DNA from: Lachnospiraceae bacterium UBA4381
GTDB lineage: Bacteria > Bacillota > Clostridia > Lachnospirales > Lachnospiraceae
DNA: 8,779 nucleotides
Direction: 5' to 3'
Assembly (NCBI GenBank): GCA_002391105.1
Contig: DGRT01000080.1
Span: 1-8,779 of the forward strand
Part shown: positions 6,969-8,779 of the stretch, piece by piece
How positions within the stretch are numbered: position 1 is the first letter of the stretch
Layout: each line of letters begins with the position of its first letter
Notes under the pieces: model-generated
What the model saw: the letters and a program-made list of their open reading frames with translations, nothing else
Database searches by the model: none
What the model was told of the DNA's origin: nothing
Made by a program: the position numbers and the translations under genes

Positions 6969-7892
6969 CTAGGGATTCTCTCTTGCCCACTCAACCGTTC
7001 TTCTGATTCCTTCTTCAAATGAAACCTGAGGAACGAAGCCTGTGTCAGCAGTTATCTCTGTAATATCAGCCACCAGATGCATTACCTGATTCTCGTTATA
7101 TTCTCTTTCTCCGATTCCTACATCCAGAGTCGGATCTACAGCATCACGTATAGCATAGATATAGTCCTTCAGCAGTCTCTCTTCTCCGGAACCTATAGTG
7201 TAGGCCTTCTGGTCAATTCCAGACTCAGCTATACTGATAAATGCTCTGGCACAATCCTCTGCAAAAATATAATCCCATACCTGCTCAGCCGGAGTAAACT
7301 GCATCCTTTCGCCTCTCAGCATAGAACGTACCGCCGACATTACCATGGTATAGTCATTGTCTCCCGGACCATAACAACTGAGGATTCTTCCCCAGTTCTG
7401 TCTCATCCCTAAGTTTCTGCATTCCAGTGCAGACAGCTTTGAAGCAGCCAGCTTTGCGATACCATAGCCCGTTATAGGATCCTTTGGAAGCTCATCGGAA
7501 AGCTTTCCGCTTACGATACCAAACTCTGCCTGGGAACCCGCTCCTATAAAGGTCTTGCACCCTGCTTCATAAGCAAGATGAACAGCATCCAGACACGCCT
7601 TGATATTTGCCTCCTGCTTTGGTGCATCATTTCTTCCTGTACCAAAGGTGTAACCCCATCCGAAATGGAAAAATGTGTCATGCTCCCAGCCCAGCTTATC
7701 TCTGAGGGTTGGCAGATCCCAGAGACTGCACTCAACTACCGTCAGCTTGCCTTCTCCATAGTGATCAAGGTTTCTCATCTTCTCGGACATAGGTCTGATA
7801 ATGGCAGTTACATTTACTCCCTGATCCAGCAGAAGCTTTGCAACATGGGAACCGATCATTCCAGTTGCGCCAGTTATTATTACGCTTTTCAT
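6969..7892 (-). CDS. NAD(P)-dependent epimerase/dehydratase family sugar-nucleotide enzyme (extended SDR)
   Basis: This 307-residue protein starts at ATG 7892 (MKSVIITGATGM), preceded by the purine-rich site ACGAGAGAG. The open frame reaches further upstream, but that stretch lacks a ribosome binding site and would put 26 residues before the Rossmann strand. The cofactor motif TGATGMIG is at 7-14. A catalytic-type serine is in GAGSQAEFG (S120), and YGIAK (Y143, K147) is the SDR Tyr-Lys pair. QVWDYIFAEDCARAF (204-218) and the rest fit the substrate half of extended SDRs. All catalytic residues appear intact and the length is normal. Next to rfbH it is a good candidate for the C4 ketoreductase or epimerase that finishes a CDP-3,6-dideoxyhexose (RfbJ/RfbS-like role). 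That role is inferred from context; a different sugar-nucleotide reaction is possible. Confidence 0.88.
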   Translation of the reverse strand: MKSVIITGATGMIGSHVAKLLLDQGVNVTAIIRPMSEKMRNLDHYGEGKLTVVECSLWDLPTLRDKLGWEHDTFFHFGWGYTFGTGRNDAPKQEANIKACLDAVHLAYEAGCKTFIGAGSQAEFGIVSGKLSDELPKDPITGYGIAKLAASKLSALECRNLGMRQNWGRILSCYGPGDNDYTMVMSAVRSMLRGERMQFTPAEQVWDYIFAEDCARAFISIAESGIDQKAYTIGSGEERLLKDYIYAIRDAVDPTLDVGIGEREYNENQVMHLVADITEITADTGFVPQVSFEEGIRRTVEWARENP

Positions 7893-7956
7893 AATTTTTC
7901 TCTCTCGTATAATATCTTTTAGATACAATAAATGTACTTTAATGTTAGTATAAATC

Positions 7957-7971
7957 TTTGCCTTCGGCAAA
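7957..7971 (-). other. Perfect hairpin, 6-bp stem with 3-nt loop
   Basis: On the minus strand this reads TTTGCC-GAA-GGCAAA. It is the second of two tight hairpins in the leader of the reductase gene, 65 bp before its start. No T-run follows, so it does not look like an intrinsic terminator. Confidence 0.55.
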
Positions 7972-7976
7972 TCCGG

Positions 7977-7993
7977 GTTCTGCTTTGCAGAAC
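7977..7993 (-). other. Perfect hairpin, 7-bp stem with 3-nt loop
   Basis: On the minus strand this reads GTTCTGC-AAA-GCAGAAC. It lies 5 bp from the next hairpin (7957-7971) and just after the 21-bp tandem array. No T-run follows. The pair could be an RNA processing or stability element of the operon transcript. Confidence 0.6.
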
Positions 7994-8016
7994 TAATCCT
8001 CAGCTTTGCTTTGAAT

Positions 8017-8141
8017 TATCATTGTCTTACTTCAAAGTATCATCGCTTTTCTTCAAATTATCATCGCTTTTCTTCGAAGTATCATTGCTTTTCTTCGAAG
8101 TATCATTGCTTTTCTTCGAAGTATCATTGTTCACCTCGAAT
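8017..8141 (-). repeat. 21-bp tandem repeat array, about six units, in the spacer after rfbH
   Basis: Units start at 8017, 8038, 8059, 8080, 8101 and 8122; the last is 20 bp. Units at 8080 and 8101 are identical, that at 8059 differs by one base, and the outer ones are diverged. On the minus strand the core is CTTCGAAGAAAAGCAATGAT, with the palindrome CTTCGAAG in each of the three best units. There are no spacers, so this is not CRISPR. The minus strand also holds a GAGGTGA ribosome-binding-like site (8131-8137) followed by ATG at 8127 and a 24-codon frame to TGA at 8053. This frame encodes MILRRKA three times plus MII. The rest of the 290-bp spacer (7893-8182) shows two hairpins and the reductase's ribosome binding site, and no clear promoter. 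Confidence 0.85.
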
Positions 8142-8182
8142 TATCACCGCTTCGGATCTTCGATTACTTTACAACCGACGAC

Positions 8183-8779
8183 TTACTTACAGGCTTCGTG
8201 GATTACCTTACTCATGTAAGCAAGCTTCTCCTCTGTCATTCCCGGATACACTCCGATCCAGAAGGAATTATTCATTATAAAGTTTGTAACCTCAAGACTT
8301 CCCGGTACTCTGTAGGCATCTGTTCCTCTGATGCTGTCAAAGCATGGATGAAGTGTAAGATTTCCACTGAAGAGAAGTCTGGTCTGTACATTGTGGGATT
8401 CAATGTAACCGGTAACTTCATTTCTGGAAAGTCCTGACTCAGGCTTTACGCTTATCAGGAAACCAAACCAGGATGGCTCAGAATTCTCTGTTGCTTCAGG
8501 AAGGATCAGCTTATCCTCCAGATCACTGAGCGCTTCTCTTAAGTATTTCCAGTTTGCCTTTCTCTTCTCGATAAAGGAAGGGAACTTCTTGAGCTGCTCT
8601 ACGCCGACTGCAGCCTGAAGATCAGTTACCTTCAGATTGTAGCCAAGGTGGCTGTAAACATATTTGTGATCGTATCCGGCAGGAAGCTCTCCAAACTGTC
8701 CATCAAATCTATGACCACAGAAATTGTCTCTTCCTGAAGGACATATACAGTCACGTCCCCAGTCCCTGAAGCTCTTAAC
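8183..8779 (-). CDS. rfbH: CDP-4-keto-6-deoxy-D-glucose 3-dehydrase, C-terminal part (partial, runs off right edge)
   Basis: The last 198 codons are in the window, ending at TAA 8183-8185; the N-terminal half lies beyond the right edge. RfbH/E1 enzymes are PMP- and [2Fe-2S]-dependent relatives of DegT/DnrJ/EryC1 sugar aminotransferases. With a reductase partner they remove the C3 hydroxyl of CDP-4-keto-6-deoxyglucose, on the way to 3,6-dideoxyhexoses such as abequose, paratose, tyvelose and ascarylose. The window opens with SFRDWGRDCICPSGRDNFC, which holds the C-x-C-x7-C part of the cluster motif (DNA 8717-8749) that ordinary sugar aminotransferases lack. GYDHKYVYSHLGYNLKVTD then follows, also characteristic of RfbH. 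Length and C-terminus look normal. The fourth cluster cysteine and the PMP-site histidine would be outside the window. The enzyme is cytosolic. Its presence predicts rfbF/rfbG-like genes further right. Confidence 0.94.
   Translation of the reverse strand, partial: VKSFRDWGRDCICPSGRDNFCGHRFDGQFGELPAGYDHKYVYSHLGYNLKVTDLQAAVGVEQLKKFPSFIEKRKANWKYLREALSDLEDKLILPEATENSEPSWFGFLISVKPESGLSRNEVTGYIESHNVQTRLLFSGNLTLHPCFDSIRGTDAYRVPGSLEVTNFIMNNSFWIGVYPGMTEEKLAYMSKVIHEACK

Noticed and set aside
7893..7950. Promoter before the reductase gene (TATTAT near the start codon)
   Set aside because: The TATTAT lies right against the ribosome binding site, leaving no room for a leader, and no TTGACA-like box is found at the right distance in this AT-rich stretch.
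7893..7970. Upstream start for the reductase giving 26 extra residues (MPKAKIYTNI...)
   Set aside because: There is no ribosome binding site, and the extra residues precede a complete Rossmann strand that begins properly at ATG 7892 behind ACGAGAGAG.
8017..8141. Possible CRISPR array
   Set aside because: Units are directly tandem with no unique spacers and are only 21 bp; no cas gene is seen.
7932..8280. Plus-strand frames with FEVSLLF or YHCFSSK repeats
   Set aside because: These are readings of the 21-bp tandem array in two frames. They overlap the rfbH end, show no plausible start signal, and lie opposite to all other genes.

Overview
The window looks like part of a surface-glycan biosynthesis locus from a low-to-middle GC Gram-positive anaerobe, most likely a member of the Lachnospiraceae (Butyrivibrio/Roseburia/Coprococcus type). 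This is inferred from the AT-leaning codon use, GAGG/GAGAG-type ribosome binding sites and the style of the proteins; no rRNA or other marker gene is present. Every gene I can support is on the minus strand, so transcription runs from the right edge to the left edge.

In order of transcription: (1) 8779-8183, the C-terminal half of an RfbH-type CDP-4-keto-6-deoxyglucose 3-dehydrase, with the C-x-C-x7-C part of its iron-sulfur motif visible. (2) A 290-bp spacer (8182-7893) holding a 21-bp tandem repeat and two tight triloop hairpins. (3) 7892-6969, an extended short-chain dehydrogenase/reductase (NAD-dependent epimerase/dehydratase family), plausibly the C4 reductase or epimerase of the same deoxysugar route. 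(4) A 127-bp spacer in which I see nothing but a ribosome binding site. (5) 6841-5888, a GtrB/ArnC/DPM1-like family 2 glycosyltransferase with two C-terminal membrane helices, expected to load a sugar onto a polyprenyl phosphate. (6) A perfect 36-bp tandem duplication of a hairpin-forming element (5893-5822), lying across the stop codon of the family 2 enzyme and the start region of the next gene. (7) 5786-2805, a 993-residue GT-C-type membrane glycosyltransferase with a large extracytoplasmic tail that ends in what looks like a trigger-factor/FKBP-type peptidyl-prolyl isomerase module. (8) A 64-bp spacer. (9) 2740 to beyond the left edge, a second GT-C-type membrane glycosyltransferase with a roughly 270-residue charged coiled-coil and repeat-rich cytoplasmic N-terminus and a Thr/Glu- and Ser/Gly/Pro-rich C-terminal tail.

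As a working model (inference), RfbH and the reductase make a nucleotide-activated (3,6-di)deoxyhexose. The family 2 enzyme makes a polyprenyl-phosphate sugar, and the two GT-C enzymes use lipid-linked sugar on the outer face of the membrane to decorate a glycan or protein. The sequence does not show which sugar the family 2 enzyme uses, or what the acceptor is.

The most unusual features are the apparent fusion of a foldase-like module to a GT-C enzyme, the long repeat-bearing coiled-coil head on the other GT-C enzyme, the tandem palindromic repeats at a gene junction, and the 21-bp tandem repeat in the spacer after rfbH.
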